Shown piece after piece: positions 24,414 through 36,661 of a stretch of DNA of 64,000 nt. The notes below the pieces were generated by a model, which was not told the origin of the DNA, did not search any database, and saw only the letters and a program-made list of their open reading frames with translations. Each line of letters starts with the position of its first letter. Within the stretch, counting starts at the first letter, position 1. Source of the stretch: Arctopsyche grandis (Eukaryota > Arthropoda > Insecta > Trichoptera > Hydropsychidae); contig NC_135360.1 in assembly GCF_051622035.1 (NCBI RefSeq), forward strand, positions 4,278,001 to 4,342,000, written 5' to 3'. Made by a program: the position numbers and the translations under genes.

Positions 24414-25500
24414 TTAAAACAGTTGAAATAGGCCGATATAAGGCTCAAAATCCCGTGCAAAGTTCAGAAATTCTATGGAAGACAGCCGCGCTACAGACTT
24501 GTCGCCCAAAGCTTCCATTGAAGACATGAATGTCACATCAGGTCCCCTGACGTTGACTGTCCTAAGCAGCTCTAAACAGTGCCTTGACTGTATTAATCCC
24601 TGTCTAGTCTCGTAGAGATCATTCACCGAGAAAAGAGCCTGGACGTTGGTATTAGTAGCTACGGGTTGACCCAAAAGTGCGCGTTACAAAAATATACATT
24701 AATTTTTATGAAGTTTTTTTTAAATGAAACAAAAGTTTTTATAATACATTTTTATAATTTTATTAATTTAACACATAAAAGTTAAGAAATATAAAAAATA
24801 CAAATATAAATACAAAATGTACAAAATATGACTTAAAATAAATTTTATAAATCTATATTATTCCGAATTAGAATCACTAGTTTCACTATCTGATTATAGA
24901 ACTAGAATTGTCATTAACACTAAAACGCAAAGAATCGTCAACAAACATTTTGTCCATTATGTTGTCACTTTCAAAATAAGTTGCTTCAATTAAACTATTG
25001 TTTTCTTTATTTTCCTTTATAATTCTTTTTATCGTAGATTTCGAAACTTTTAGAGTCTCTGAAGCTGCATCGATTGGTGTGATTGTTAAAAAAAATATTT
25101 AGTTATATGGTTTTTAACAGAAAATTTTTCAAAATGTATAAAAATAATCATTTCCATATATTTTAATAACTTTAAACAAATCGAAGCTGGAGGAGGATCG
25201 ATCACAATGTTAGTACTCGGAGTCGGTGCTCTCACACCAGATGTAGACGGAATATCTTCATGGTCTTCTGAGGCCATCGGACCTAAAAATAAACAAATAA
25301 AATCATATAATTGATGAAGTATTGTCACATAATCTCAACTAGAGCGGACGTTGAAAGCATGGAAAACGTTTCCATGATGGTTCTTTTTTTTAGTATGATA
25401 ATCAGTTATGACTAATTCTGCATCGACACTACTAACAAGACACCGAATTGATTTTATTGCAACAAAATCAAACTTCTCGTATTTAATTTTTGAAGCCATT
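24414..25500 (-). other. unidentified minus-strand ORF fragments
   Basis: Several unlinked frames are present: 24674-24414 (86 codons, ending FEPYIGLFQLF), about 25085-24885 (AASETLKVSKSTIKRIIKEN, helix-turn-helix-like, ending in a stop), 25277-25086 (starting MASEDHEDIPSTSGVRAPTP) and about 25494-25340 (starting MASKIKYEKFDF). The HTH-like piece could come from a DNA-transposon protein, but I recognise none of them. No splice arrangement that unites them is obvious. Confidence 0.3.
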
Positions 25501-25536
25501 GACAAAAGTCTCTTATTATATAATATTGTTGCGTAG

Positions 25537-25965
25537 GGGTGGGTTCAGGATTCAAATGAAAGGCCTAAGTCAAATAGCAAAAATGTTATTAAAACACATT
25601 ATTGATTTAGTAATTATTTTTAAATATAAAACTATACTATAATATAACAATAAAAACATGAAAAAATAAAACACTTAATGGCATATATTTTTGATATCAG
25701 GCACAATATTGGTAAATTGCATTCTAATATCTGGTGTAACTCCGAGCCTGTTCCTGCACTTTGACTTCGTTGCAGCATACTAAGAAAATCCCGCTTCGCA
25801 TAAATAAGTTGTTGAAAACGTAAGTAAAAAAATAATAGCTGTTTTGTTTTGAAAAATTAGGGTACTCTTCTGACAAGCTCGCCCAGAAGTCGTTTAAAAC
25901 TTCGTATTTTTATTTCAAATCAGAGTCACTAATTAAATCAATTGGATTTTCATAGTCACTTGCGC
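25537..25965 (-). pseudogene. hAT transposase C-terminal relic next to an LTR end
   Basis: 25537-25575 is the reverse complement of the end of the LTR at 10177-10565. From about 25965 to 25690 the minus strand reads, with stops and shifts, VLNDFWASLSEEYPNF, TFSTTYLCEAGFS and TKSKCRNRLGVTPDIRMQFT. This is the FATTYLCEAGFS...RNRL signature of the hAT dimerisation domain found in ZBED/SCAND-like proteins. An in-frame TAG follows the GFS motif. Non-functional. Confidence 0.7.
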
Positions 25966-26758
25966 TTAAGGACCGAACTTTTTGGTAAAATAACGTTGAA
26001 TGTTTCTGCGCTATCCCACACAACGCGGTGTAGTAAGTATCCTCCGTCAATGATGTACGTCGTATTAGTGTTGTTAAAATCAATATTTACCTTTTGAAAA
26101 CAATCGAAAATAGCAGACTTCTGTGTTTTACGCATCCCGATGTCATCAAACAAAGAAGGTGGCCAGCAGCGTGGCTCGGTCGTTAAGCTTCTGCTTAACA
26201 CTGAGAGGCGCCGAGTTCGATCCCTTGAGCTGACCTCGATTGAAAAAGAATTTTTCTGAGTATATCTGTAATGCTGCTGGTCAGACCAGGATTTGTGACT
26301 CCTGGTTGATCGTTTCCTATCAGAGTTTGCCAATTTTCTCTGATTTCATTGTTGAAACGATTCCCGATTAAAAATTGGCTAAAAATCCTTCCTACCCACT
26401 ATGTCACCACTATTTGAGTATGATTAATGTAAATATTACAATAAAAAAGTATGTACAATTCATAGATGTCTCGTTAATTGTCGAGTTTGTCAGTGTCTCG
26501 TAATTTAGCGACTTATGTATATAATAAAAAATGCTGTATTGTTTGTAATTTGGCCAGGAAGGCGCATTGGGGTTTACCTGTAATGCCTTCCTGGTATGAA
26601 ATAAAATAAAATAAATAAAATAAATAAAAATAAATAAAAAAATAAAATAAAGGGTAGGGAGCCAATTCATATTCAAAATATTTCTCTATTTCATCTTGAA
26701 ATGATGCAGTAATACTCATGCGTTGGAATATACATATGTACGTGGCGTACTTGAGCAT
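25966..26758 (-). pseudogene. transposon-associated protein fragment split by a SINE
   Basis: The minus strand reads FQRMSITASFQDEIEKYFEY then ELAPYP (26720-26650). After the SINE it resumes with SLFDDIGMRKTQKSAIFD and NTTYIIDGGYLLHRVVW (26158-26030). I recall similar ELAPYPLALF...GMRK...IDGG.LLHRVVW proteins of unknown function repeated in insect genomes, probably transposon-encoded. The frame is lost after HRVVWDSAETFNVI. Confidence 0.5.
26161..26655 (+). repeat. full-length tRNA-derived SINE
   Basis: Head GGCCAGCAGCGTGGCTCGGT, box B GCCGAGTTCGATCCC (26212), full family body and the 'ggccaggaaggcgcattgg' module, then a long (ATAAA)n tail to about 26655. It lies inside the coding relic described at 25966-26758. 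Confidence 0.85.
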
Positions 26759-27085
26759 TATGACGTTACAACTTTTTGAATCGTTATTCCTCAGAAACGG
26801 TGGATCTTAGGAAAAAAAGTATTTTTACATTTTTTGTAGATAATTTTATGATCTACAAGTTTTGTCTGAAGTAATTTTATGATAAAACTTACCGTTTTTC
26901 TGAAAATCGCGAAAAACCCATATTTTTGACCTTTGACCTGAAGTAAATTTTTTTCCAGGTACCAGAACGATGAGAAGTTTTGACATGTCATTTATAATTA
27001 TGTTTTGAACAATTTTACTCACTTTCAGCATGTTGTAAATTTATGTACCTTCACTCTTATTTTTTGGTCTAATTTGACCGGACTA

Positions 27086-27605
27086 GTGTCAACAATCATT
27101 CTTCTATTTTTAATAATCAGTTGTTTTTTTGTGCGGTTTTTCCACTATCATTGAAATTATCTTGAAGAAAATACATTTTTCAGTTATTATTCAATTCTTA
27201 CAATAACTACCCGATATGTATGGTAGCGTCAGTTATACTTTTTTGAAAGGGCTATCATAACTTTGATCTATCATAACTTTTATCTATCATAACTTTTACG
27301 ATTCATCTCAATCCGTTGAGCGGCTTATGAGACAATTGAATCCAAAAACTTAAGAAAAGACCTAAAATTTAATACACATTTAAAATCTCCAGTTCGAATT
27401 TTCGTGTTTATAAACGAAAATAAAACGAGTTAGCATTGAGGCAATGCATTTAGTATAAGATAATATTATAGATAAGAGTTAAAACCAGTGTCAACAATCC
27501 TTCTTCTATTTTCAATAGTCGGTTGTTTTTTTGTGCGGTTTTTCCGCTATCATTGAAATTATCTTGAAGAAAATACATTTTTCGGTTATTAATCAATTCT
27601 TATTA
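27086..27605 (+). repeat. 117-bp direct repeat
   Basis: The block 'gtgtcaacaatc.ttcttcta ... cattgaaattatcttgaagaaaatacattttt' occurs at 27088-27205 and 27490-27605 with about eight differences. The sequence between is AT-rich and has no ORF. Confidence 0.75.
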
Positions 27606-27609
27606 ATTG

Positions 27610-28560
27610 CTTACTTTAGATTTTATTCCTTTTGAGTGCAAAATATGCATGGCGGATTTGACTAGTTTGTCGAATTCTATTATCGATGATCTTAATTTTA
27701 ATTTCAAAATGTGTTTTATCTGTGAGAAGACGATTATTTTAATATTGGATGAGTGGTTATTTCCATGCGGTTTTTAATTATTATTGTAAAAACATGTTTT
27801 TCTGTAGTATAATGCCACATCCGCGTAAATAATCAAGCGCTAACCTTTTACCCGTAAGTTCGTTTCAAAAAACTGTTTTTATTCCTGCAAAATATGTATG
27901 TGAATATCGCTTTTAAAATTTAATCATTGAAATTTCATAAATCAAAATCCAAATACCAATCCAGACACAACATCTTTGTTCAAATTATTCATTTTAGCCA
28001 TCACTATTAAATATTTTTGTTTATTTAAAGATAACGTTTATTACAAAATTGAGAGGGAATAAAAATAAATTCAATCTTCTCAATGATTATGAATAAATAA
28101 ATAAATAAAATAACTTAACGTTACTTTGTTTATTTTTACCTTATTTTATTTACCTTAATAATAAAATAGTTGACTTGCACGTATTTTGATGTGCTTTAAT
28201 ATTTATTTACCAATAATTCGATACATTGGGTAACATGGTAATTTTTAGTGAATTTTTTTTAATTCCTTTAATGTTTTTCATATTTTAAGTATCGCAATTA
28301 TTTTCATTTTTAACAATTTTATACGTTGGCAAGAAAAGTCGATCATACTATAATATAATAATTCGAGTCCGAGTCGAATCATAGCAAAACGTCGGAGTCG
28401 GTAAATTCTGATCCGACTCCTAAACTAAAGTTAAATTATATATTCCCCGTATGTTGGTCACCTGCCATGGCACTATGGCATTTATGAGAAATAATTAACT
28501 TCAGTAAATAATTAATATACGTTTAAATGCAACGAAAGGATTGAGATATCCTTATCTATC
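27610..28560. other. no gene seen upstream of the kelch gene
   Basis: AT-rich intergenic sequence. The promoter of the kelch gene should lie near its right end, but I see no distinct element. Confidence 0.4.
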
Positions 28561-28618
28561 GTGATAAAACCGCAGAACGACAGTGCTCTACATCATTCGC
28601 TGCTAATCTTTCCAATTG
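28561..28618 (+). other. probable 5' UTR exon of the kelch gene
   Basis: A canonical donor (CCAATTG then GTAAGT at 28619) is matched by an acceptor (TTTTTCAG at 28686-28693) just upstream of the first coding exon. The transcription start is unknown and the left limit given is arbitrary. Confidence 0.5.
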
Positions 28619-28722
28619 GTAAGTCTAACTTTATAATGCTCAGGACTTATAGTTATTTTGTCTTTTTATATAATTTTCAACTTTGTTTTTCAGGAGAAAT
28701 CTAAGAGAAAATCAGAAACAAG

Positions 28723-31022
28723 ATGTTCGTAATGAAGCCAAAGTCCAATTATGCTGCAAAACGTGTGGCATATTTGTATGATGCCATGATACGAGATAAG
28801 AGTCACGACACCGAATTTGTTGTTCGAGGCCGAAAGTATCTTAATTCGAATCCAAAATTATTTCAAATCCAAATTGTTTCGTCAGTTTAATTATAACTTT
28901 TCTTAATTGTAGATTCTACGCGCACTTGATCGTGTTAGTGACGTGCAGCGAATTCTTTGGGACAAACGAAGATCAAGTGGAGGTCATCTTTTCAGATTAT
29001 GACGACGAAGTCATCGAAGAAATCCTGAAGTATTGTTACACTGGAGAAATAAGTAAGAGTTCATAAATATCAAAAGTAATCAATTATTTTCAAATGTAAT
29101 AATGTGAAATATAATTTTAGGTATAGACGAAAAACACGTCCAAAAATTAATGGACCTAGCCAACCGACTGGAAGTGAAAATTCCAAAGCAATTTAAAACA
29201 GTCGATGTCTCAAACTGTTTGGAAGTTTTGGAATCAACGGCAGATTCCGAATTATTAAAAAAGGCAAAGGATTTGACTTTGGAAAACTTCGAGACGGTGA
29301 GTGTTGTTTATATAAAAAAATAAGTGACTTAAATATTTTTCAATTCCACTTCTGTTTCAGCTGCACAAAACTCAAGGTTTTCTCAATCTGCCGCTCTTCA
29401 ACGTGATGGAAATCTTGAAATCAAATGATTTGTTCGTGGCTTCTGAAAAAAGCGTATTCAATGCTGTGAAATTGTGGGTAAATCATGATGATGCGAACCG
29501 TAAAAGTGATTTGGCACAGCTGATGAGATTCGTGAGGTTATCCTTGCTGCCAGTGGAGGTATTTGAAATTAAATGAATGTTACAGTTTAGTGATAAAAAT
29601 CATTCGAATAATGTGTTATATTTTCAGTTTATTGTCAACGAAGTATTGAAGTTCTGTCTTTCATGTGCAGAGTGTTATACTAGTATTATTCAAGAAATTA
29701 TAAACAAGAATGTTAAATCTTTCGTTCAAATAGAAACCCCTCGTAAAATAATACAAAAAATGGCACTGGTTGGGGGATCGAATACTGATGTGAGTTTTGT
29801 ATCACAAGTATAATATTTTGATTGGATTGTAAATTAATTATTTTATTGCATAACGTGTTTTCAGATGGCAACCACCATCGATATATTTGACGGACAAAAG
29901 AACAATTGGACTCTATCCAAAAACATTGGCATTAATAAATATGATTTTGCGTCTGTCCTCGTGGGAGATTGGATAGTTATCATCGGCGGAAGGAATTCTT
30001 CATATGAAATTTTGACTTCAGTAACGTTTTCCGGTGTTGGGAAGTACCTGCTTAGAGAAATCGGAATATAACCAATTTATTTGTTTTCAGGTGGAATACA
30101 TCGATTTGAAAAGCGGTCAAAAAAAGTCATTGAAGCCGTCAAATCAAGCTCGTTATAACTTCTCAGCAGTGACACTTCGGCGCGGTTCATCCACGGATGT
30201 TTACGCCATTGGTGGTTTTGAAGGTGGCCATTTATCTTTAGTGGAAAGGTGATTAAATTGCAATCATTTTATCAGATCGATTGAAAGAGAAGTTGACGAT
30301 TATTGATTTCGATTAGGTGGAGCAGCAACACTGGGGATTGGGAGACGGACGTCGCTCCATTGTTGGTGGCAGTTAGTCTTTATAGTGCTTCTGTCATCGC
30401 TGATAAAATATACATAACAGGCGGGCGTACAAATGAAAACGGAAAAACTATATCCACGAATAAAGTGCAGATGTATTCAGTGGAGACCAATTCTTGGACT
30501 TACCGCTCTCAGATGATTCAGGGAAGAAATGGTCATTCGGTGAACATCAATTAATTTTATTCACAACTATCGCAAATAATATACAACTCTCCAAAATAAA
30601 ATTAACTAAATTTTGATTTCACCATTTTAGAGCGTCCCATTCAAAGGGAAACTTTACGTCGCTGGTGGAATTGACAGACAAACTTCTTCTTTTTTAGACA
30701 ATGTGGAGCATTACGATCCGAATGCAAATGTGTGGACTGCATTCACCAGACTACCGCAAGCTGCAACTGGTATCAGCCTCGGCTGTTTCCAAAATAAACT
30801 GCTTAGCATGGGTGAGTTTTTTTAGCAACTGAAGTTGAATTTATGGGTCTTGAATGTAGAATTAATTTTTTGTTTTGATTTTCAGGTGGATACTATAAAA
30901 AAAGTTTAAATGATGTTTGGGAATACGACGAGACGAACAAATCTTGGAAAGCTTCAACAAGTCTGATCAGAACGAGAGCTTATGCAGTTGCACATGTGAT
31001 TCCATATGATTCAATTATTTGA
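28723..31022 (+). CDS. BTB-BACK-Kelch protein, 10 coding exons, 547 aa
   Basis: Kelch-like proteins of this layout usually recruit substrates to Cullin-3 ubiquitin ligases. Coding exons: 28723-28835, 28913-29052, 29121-29296, 29361-29558, 29628-29789, 29865-30020, 30091-30248, 30317-30539, 30631-30811, 30886-31022. All splice sites are GT-AG and all phases agree (1,644 nt). BTB: HDTEFVVRGRKFYAHLIVLV to EEILKYCYTGEI (about residues 27-85). BACK: TLENFETLHKTQGFLNL through LWVNHDD (about 130-215). Kelch repeats show paired glycines: LVGGSNTD, VIIGGRNSS, YAIGGFEGG, ITGGRTNENG, VAGGIDRQ and LSMGGYYKK, six blades, with the conserved W at YDPNANVWTAF and YDETNKSWKAS. The start follows AACAAG and leaves a 37-codon first exon. 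No stop or shift, so it looks functional. The exact kelch-family member is not determined. Confidence 0.92.
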
Positions 31023-31104
31023 TCGACTGCAGTTTTTTTGTATTATTTGAAAAAAATGTATCATGAAATGTACTTTTTGAATTTTTAATGTATCCAAATG
31101 TTTG

Positions 31105-31110
31105 AATAAA
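31105..31110 (+). promoter_or_regulatory. poly(A) signal of the kelch gene
   Basis: AATAAA 83 bases after the stop codon. Confidence 0.6.
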
Positions 31111-31139
31111 TACATAATATGCAACAACTTCTCAAAATA

Positions 31140-33425
31140 TATTTTATTTTTCCGTCAATATTTAATGTTTATTTACTCATGAATAATTAATATTATCTAA
31201 ATGAGCTGAAAAATCAGAGAATGGCCAAAATCAAAAACATATACATACATATTTTAAACATAAAAATGAATTCAATTCAATTCAATCCAATAATGTTATA
31301 TTTCATTTCGTATAATTTTTCTTTTTTAAATAATACTACTAATTCGTGAAATTAATTCGAAATTGACTTAAATTGAAAATCAATTTTGGTGGCTGTCAAA
31401 TATTTTTCACACGTTTCGTCGATTAAATAAAACTTTTCATCGAATTCTCGACTTTTACGTTATTTTCTATTATTCATTAAGTGATTCTCAAAGTTTTCAT
31501 AATTATAACTTTTATTTAAAAATGAAGATGAATTTCATATATGTTTTTGCAATTTGCTACATTCCAACGGCTGTCAAATGTTTTTACGAAGGTTTCTCAA
31601 ATACTTTTACATTTTTATTCTGTTATATCGTGGTTTTTATCGAATTGTGAAATTTTCTAGTATTGTTAACTTTTATGAGAAATAATCAATATGTTAATGT
31701 CAGTAGCTCTGAAACTTTTATTTTATTAATATGTTTTTATCCTAAAGTTAATTTCCAAATAATGTAACTTTACAAATTCAAATGATTTCACAGATTTCCG
31801 TCCGTTTATTTAATTCCAGTTATTCTCAAACGGTTTGTAGTACCAGAGATTCTCCAATAAAAAATTTTGATGAATACATATTTTTGTGTTTTCAATGATT
31901 TTCGACTGATTTTAAGATGGTTTTTCACACTTTTATTAAGTTTAATAGTATTTTTATGGGATAATTTTATTCATCTATGTTTTCAGTAATTGTCAACAAT
32001 TTCAAGAAACGTTTCTCAATTATTTACATATTTTTTATTTTTATATTTTCGTAATTATTTATTCAAAGTAATCAAAATATTTCCTTTAATTGTCTTTATA
32101 CCGGCGCTTCTGAAATGTAATAGTGTATTTTGTTCACATACAAATGTGAATTATTTGGATTTTCACTTAAAGAGTTGGTATTTCTTTTGATTAATCGTGT
32201 TTTTTTTTCATTTCTGAAAGTTCCACTCTTTTTACGCACGGTAGAGTGAATTGGTTTTATACGGCTAAACGTGTCACGATATTTTGAACGAAACTGGAGT
32301 GAGATGGCTACGATTTAAATTGTAAGTATATAAAAATTAATAAAACGTGTGTAATACAAAATTAGCAAACATGATACAAACGAATTTGCACAGCAATATA
32401 AAACAAGGTTAATATTCAGCAGCTGGATTCATGGCAGTAGTCTCCATAGCAGTAGCTTAAAAACATTTGCCGATCATCTTCTTCAATATACACTTTAAAA
32501 CGTTGCACATAATTTAACAAACACTGATATTTGATTGAAATTCAAATTCACTAACAATAAAAAATTAATTCGTTTTTCACACGCGAAGGAAAATTATTAT
32601 AAAAAATCACTTTGTCACAATTTAATTAATTATGGCTTTATTTGCGAACGACATATTGATTGATTTTAATTGATAATGAATTGAAACGTTAAAAATTCGC
32701 GATCAAATTGGCGTGAGGTTCGACCATTTTTCTTCGACTGAAATCGAATGAAAACAAACAAGTGAATTAACTTTTTAAATTCAAATTCAAATATTTTTGC
32801 CATTTATTTTAACTCTATGTATTCATTCAATGCATTCAACTTATTTTTACTTTATGTATTGAATTAACACCAACAGCAGACTGCAATCATCAACATCAGT
32901 CAACTCGTCTAGTTGAATACTCTCTTTTAGAGGACTGACTTTGAAATCTTTTACTACTTACAGTAAAATATTAACACTGAGATCTTGATTGCGCGATTGC
33001 ACACATTGTTCAATAACGGAATGTGCTGAATTGCCTTTTGTGCTTCAGAGCCTAATAGAAATTTAGCAATTATTATTATACACATTGTTTTACCAATTCC
33101 TAGGGTATTTCCTTAGCATACAGATATGCCACTTGATGAGAAGCTTCTAACAAGGGCTCTTGAATTGCTGCGACGCTAAATTTTGTAATAAGATCACTGC
33201 TGTCACATCGTGCCTTTTTAGGCTTCATGGTGCTAAAACTATATACATATATCCTGCAGCAGATCGTAATAAAAACAATCGTGTAATTATGTTAAATTAA
33301 AATAGAAGAAACTAAAATTTACAAAAAAATCTATCTATAACATAGATATAGAATAACCTATTATTCTATATCTATGATATATGTCTAATGAATAAAATCT
33401 ATTTAAATCTGAAAAATTAAATCAC
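31140..33425. other. AT-rich stretch with no recognised gene
   Basis: Read in both strands without finding a coding signal. The longest frame (31990-32190) is phenylalanine/leucine-rich low complexity. A similar phrase about 'ttttcacac' and 'gtaatt.ttattc' recurs loosely, suggesting an old decayed repeat. Confidence 0.4.
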
Positions 33426-33429
33426 ATGT

Positions 33430-33640
33430 GTGTATTATCATAATTTACAGCCATTCGCCATCCACTGCTGGACGAAGACCTCTTCCATTCGTCTCTGCAT
33501 TGGGAAAATCTCAAACATTTATCTTATTTCATCCACCCATCTCCCCTATTTTTCCACTTTATGAACGTAAATTCGTCCAAGGTAGGGGGGAGGCATGGCA
33601 CCCCCCTCGGATCTCCCTTTGATTTCTTTGTTCGTTATAA
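33430..33640. repeat. transposon-derived fragment
   Basis: Contains CCATCCACTGCTGGACGAAG, a phrase I associate with the 3' region of widespread insect retrotransposons, and a G-rich 'ggggaggcatggcacccccctcgg' block similar to one at 15.44 kb. Confidence 0.4.
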
Positions 33641-33827
33641 ATTGGCAAAATTTATTAACTAAAATCGACACAGTGACGCCAATAATGCACATCATCTTTA
33701 AAATATATATATACATATTAATATTTGGGGATCCTCCTGGGGTAGGGCTGCCAGATTAATTTGGATATTTTAATCCCCCCCCCTCGACCCCCCGGGCACC
33801 GATATTACTTAAATTAATATTTAAAGA

Positions 33828-34270
33828 CCATTCAGAGAGTAAATGAATGAGTAAGTGTTGTTTTAAAATAATTCGCTTTCTGCAATTGAATAAATAGTTA
33901 TTTTAGAAAGTGTCAAAAAGTTTACATGTTCAATATTGGATAGGCTACTCAAATACGGGACTGTCTGGGTTGCTTTAGGTTTGTTTTAATAAAAATGAAA
34001 AGTCAAAGGTATTCGACGAAAACCTGCTGTGGAGTCAACGATAAGACCAGTCCAGGAAGATCCCGAGAAGAAGCTTCCAACAGTGCTGACGCTTTCATCG
34101 TGTCCATGTAAACGATTCACTGTAAGTTCGCCTAATGCAATTCACCTAATTCGAGTATACCTAAGCGAGTTGGTCGAATATCAACATACCGAACGACGAC
34201 CATACCTAATGTCATATATACCTAACTGCAGTTTACCTAAATACAAATTGGTCGAATGAAGGTGTTTTTA
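33828..34270. repeat. second copy of the 285-bp dispersed segment plus a CCTAA-rich repeat
   Basis: 33828-34112 matches 21885-22180. Directly after it, 34113-34265 is built from recurrent words such as TTCACCTAATTCG, TATACCTAA and TTGGTCGAAT. This looks like a degenerate short repeat or a MITE, with no coding content. Confidence 0.6.
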
Positions 34271-35594
34271 CGTTGACGGATAGATGGCTCTTTTGCATTG
34301 ATTATTTAAAACAAAATAAAATATTAAGTTGTATTTTAAAATTTATATTTTATTAATAGATGAAGTCGATCACTGGCACGTATTTATTGTTTTTAAAAAA
34401 TGTGCGTGTTTGACTGTGTATTTTAGTGATAATTCAAACACCATTAAATATCTTTGAAACTGAAACACTGAAACTTTTTACTGCGTAATAAAATTTTAAT
34501 CGTTGCGCTATAATTTTTTTTTCATTTTAAAATCTGCCGGAAGTAGCATTATTTTTCTTTGAATTATTATATATCCTAGACCGTGTATCGAACTGAAATT
34601 TTATATCTATAACTTGTATTAACTTGTACACTCGAACTTACACTATTTTTTGGACTTATTAATTAAATGTCTACTCTTATCGAAAAAATATAGTCCTTCA
34701 ATTAATATTACATAAATAATAAATAATCAATAAGTTTTATAAACCGGAAACGAGCCTTTTATTACATACAAATCTCAAAAATGCTGCGACTGCTGCTGCC
34801 GATGCTGCTGATTTTTTCGAAACTATTGGATACTCACATTAAACTAATAGTTGATAGTGTCATGCCGACTCGAATTGCAAGTCAAGTGCCGTTTTATTAA
34901 GTGATAAGCAATACTGTGTTACATTCATTGAAAGCCTAGGTTCTATAAATCATATTCATTAAGTAGATAGAAGAAACGGAATTCAGCGAAGAAATGTCAT
35001 ACGATGAACACTTACCATTTTACATATCGACTAATTCCGATAAGTCATATTTTAAATCCATTGTCATATGAAATAATTATTATATATGGGATAGATGAAA
35101 CATATTGTGACTAATTAGAATATATTACAACAGGTAAATACACTTTTACTATACATATGTACTCTGTTAATATTTTTTTATATAGATATATACTTTTTAC
35201 CCGAACACTAGAAAAAGTCAAAGATTTGTGGAAACATTGTGTTTCATTTGATACTTACTCTAGAGAACAGCTGGCATTGTTATCATTAACAATCTTTGAG
35301 TTTTACTGAACAACATTTCAAATCTATTTTCAAACAAGAAATCGAACGGAAATAAACTAGAAAATATATATCACTCTTTATCTTCCGGCGAAAATTCGTC
35401 TTAGATTGTAGAAGACAAGAGTCTCCACTTGCTGAAGTTGAAAATTATAAAGAAAAAGTATTATTATATATTAATTATTTAAATAATGGGAATAAAAAGT
35501 ACACAGTAAAATTTTTAAAATTGAAAGAAATAGAGTCTTTTGAAATTTTTTTAATACACAATAATTATGATAAATATTAATAAACACGAAAACA
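34271..35594. other. no gene seen
   Basis: AT-rich non-coding sequence. A short GCTGCxGCT run at 34784-34812 is a trinucleotide repeat. No ORF is supported. Confidence 0.4.
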
Positions 35595-36045
35595 CAGTAT
35601 TTAATGAATGGTCTGGTATACAAATATTTAAAATATAAAAAAAACTCATGGGGTGGTGTTTTATTGGCAGTCTTTTCACTACACAATAACCATGAGCGGT
35701 GACACATCACTTGCAAAACTTGATTTTAAGTGGCAGTCATTACATAACAATTCATTCCACAATAACAACAATTCAAAACAACATATCAATTCGGAAATCA
35801 ACGAAAACACAGTATTTAATCAATGGTCTGGTATACAAATATTTAAAATATAAAAAAAAACTCATGGGGTGGCGATTTATGCAATAGTATTAAAGCTAAT
35901 CAGTCTTTTCACTACACAATAACCATGAGCGGTGACACATCACTTGCAAAACTTGATTTTAAGTGGCAGTCATTACATAACAATTCATAAAAACAATTCA
36001 TTCCACAATAACAACAATTCAAAACAACATATCAATTCGGAAATC
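35595..36045 (+). repeat. tandem duplication of about 225 bp
   Basis: The block 'aatggtctggtatacaaatatttaaaatataaaaaaaactcatgggg' through 'caattcggaaatcaa' occurs at 35604-35803 and again at 35820-36047 with minor differences, including an extra short duplication near 35985. Overlapping small ORFs are by-products. Confidence 0.8.
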
Positions 36046-36183
36046 AATATTCATGTGGCAAGACAATTTCTTCTTTAGTAGCCGGGTTCGTTGGAGCAAC
36101 CTTTAGAAAAAATGCAAAAAATACAGTATAAATAAATACAGTATATATAATAAATATATATAGATTAAGCAAAGATTTAGAAA

Positions 36184-36660
36184 AAAATACAGAATAAAGC
36201 TATGGTAGGTATTTTGAATGTGAGTAGATTTAAGAGTATTGGAAGTATGTTAGATGAATTAGGATGGATGAGTATTAGAATTAGTCTAAATATTTGTACA
36301 TTGTCTTTTGTTTATAAGTTAGATCATAAGTTATTGCCTAAGTATTTTGATGATTATATGATAAGGAATAGAGATAAACATAGTTTTTATACTAGAAATA
36401 AGGACACACTAGTTGTAAGTAGTGTAAGAAAAAATAAGACAGCTGGAGGTGTTTTTCACAGAGGTGTGCTCATGTACATATAATGCCCTCCCCGAGTGCA
36501 TCAGGTCTGCTAAGACCATGGATGCATTCTTGTGAGGTGCGAAGAGACACCTCTGTGAGGGACAGTACATATAAGTTAATTATAAATTTTAGAGTTAAGT
36601 AATTAAGATGTATTTTTAAATTAGCTTGATACCTAAAATAATATATAAATAAATAAACCT
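36184..36660 (+). mobile_element. LINE 3' fragment (Jockey-like)
   Basis: The frame at 36202-36483 reads SMLDELGWMSIRISLNICTL, FVYKLDHKLLPKYFDDYM and later, in another frame, PECIRSAKTMDAFL. This is the extreme C-terminal part of a Jockey-like polyprotein. After the stop comes a short 3' UTR and a tail AATAAATAAA ending at 36660. It is truncated at the 5' end and joined directly to FLYWCH coding sequence. Confidence 0.7.
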
Positions 36661-36661
36661 C

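Noticed and set aside
24414..24674. Candidate N-terminal exon of FANCI (starts MGQPVATNTN)
   Set aside because: Its sequence does not resemble the FANCI N-terminus, and the frame reaches a stop without a donor in suitable phase.
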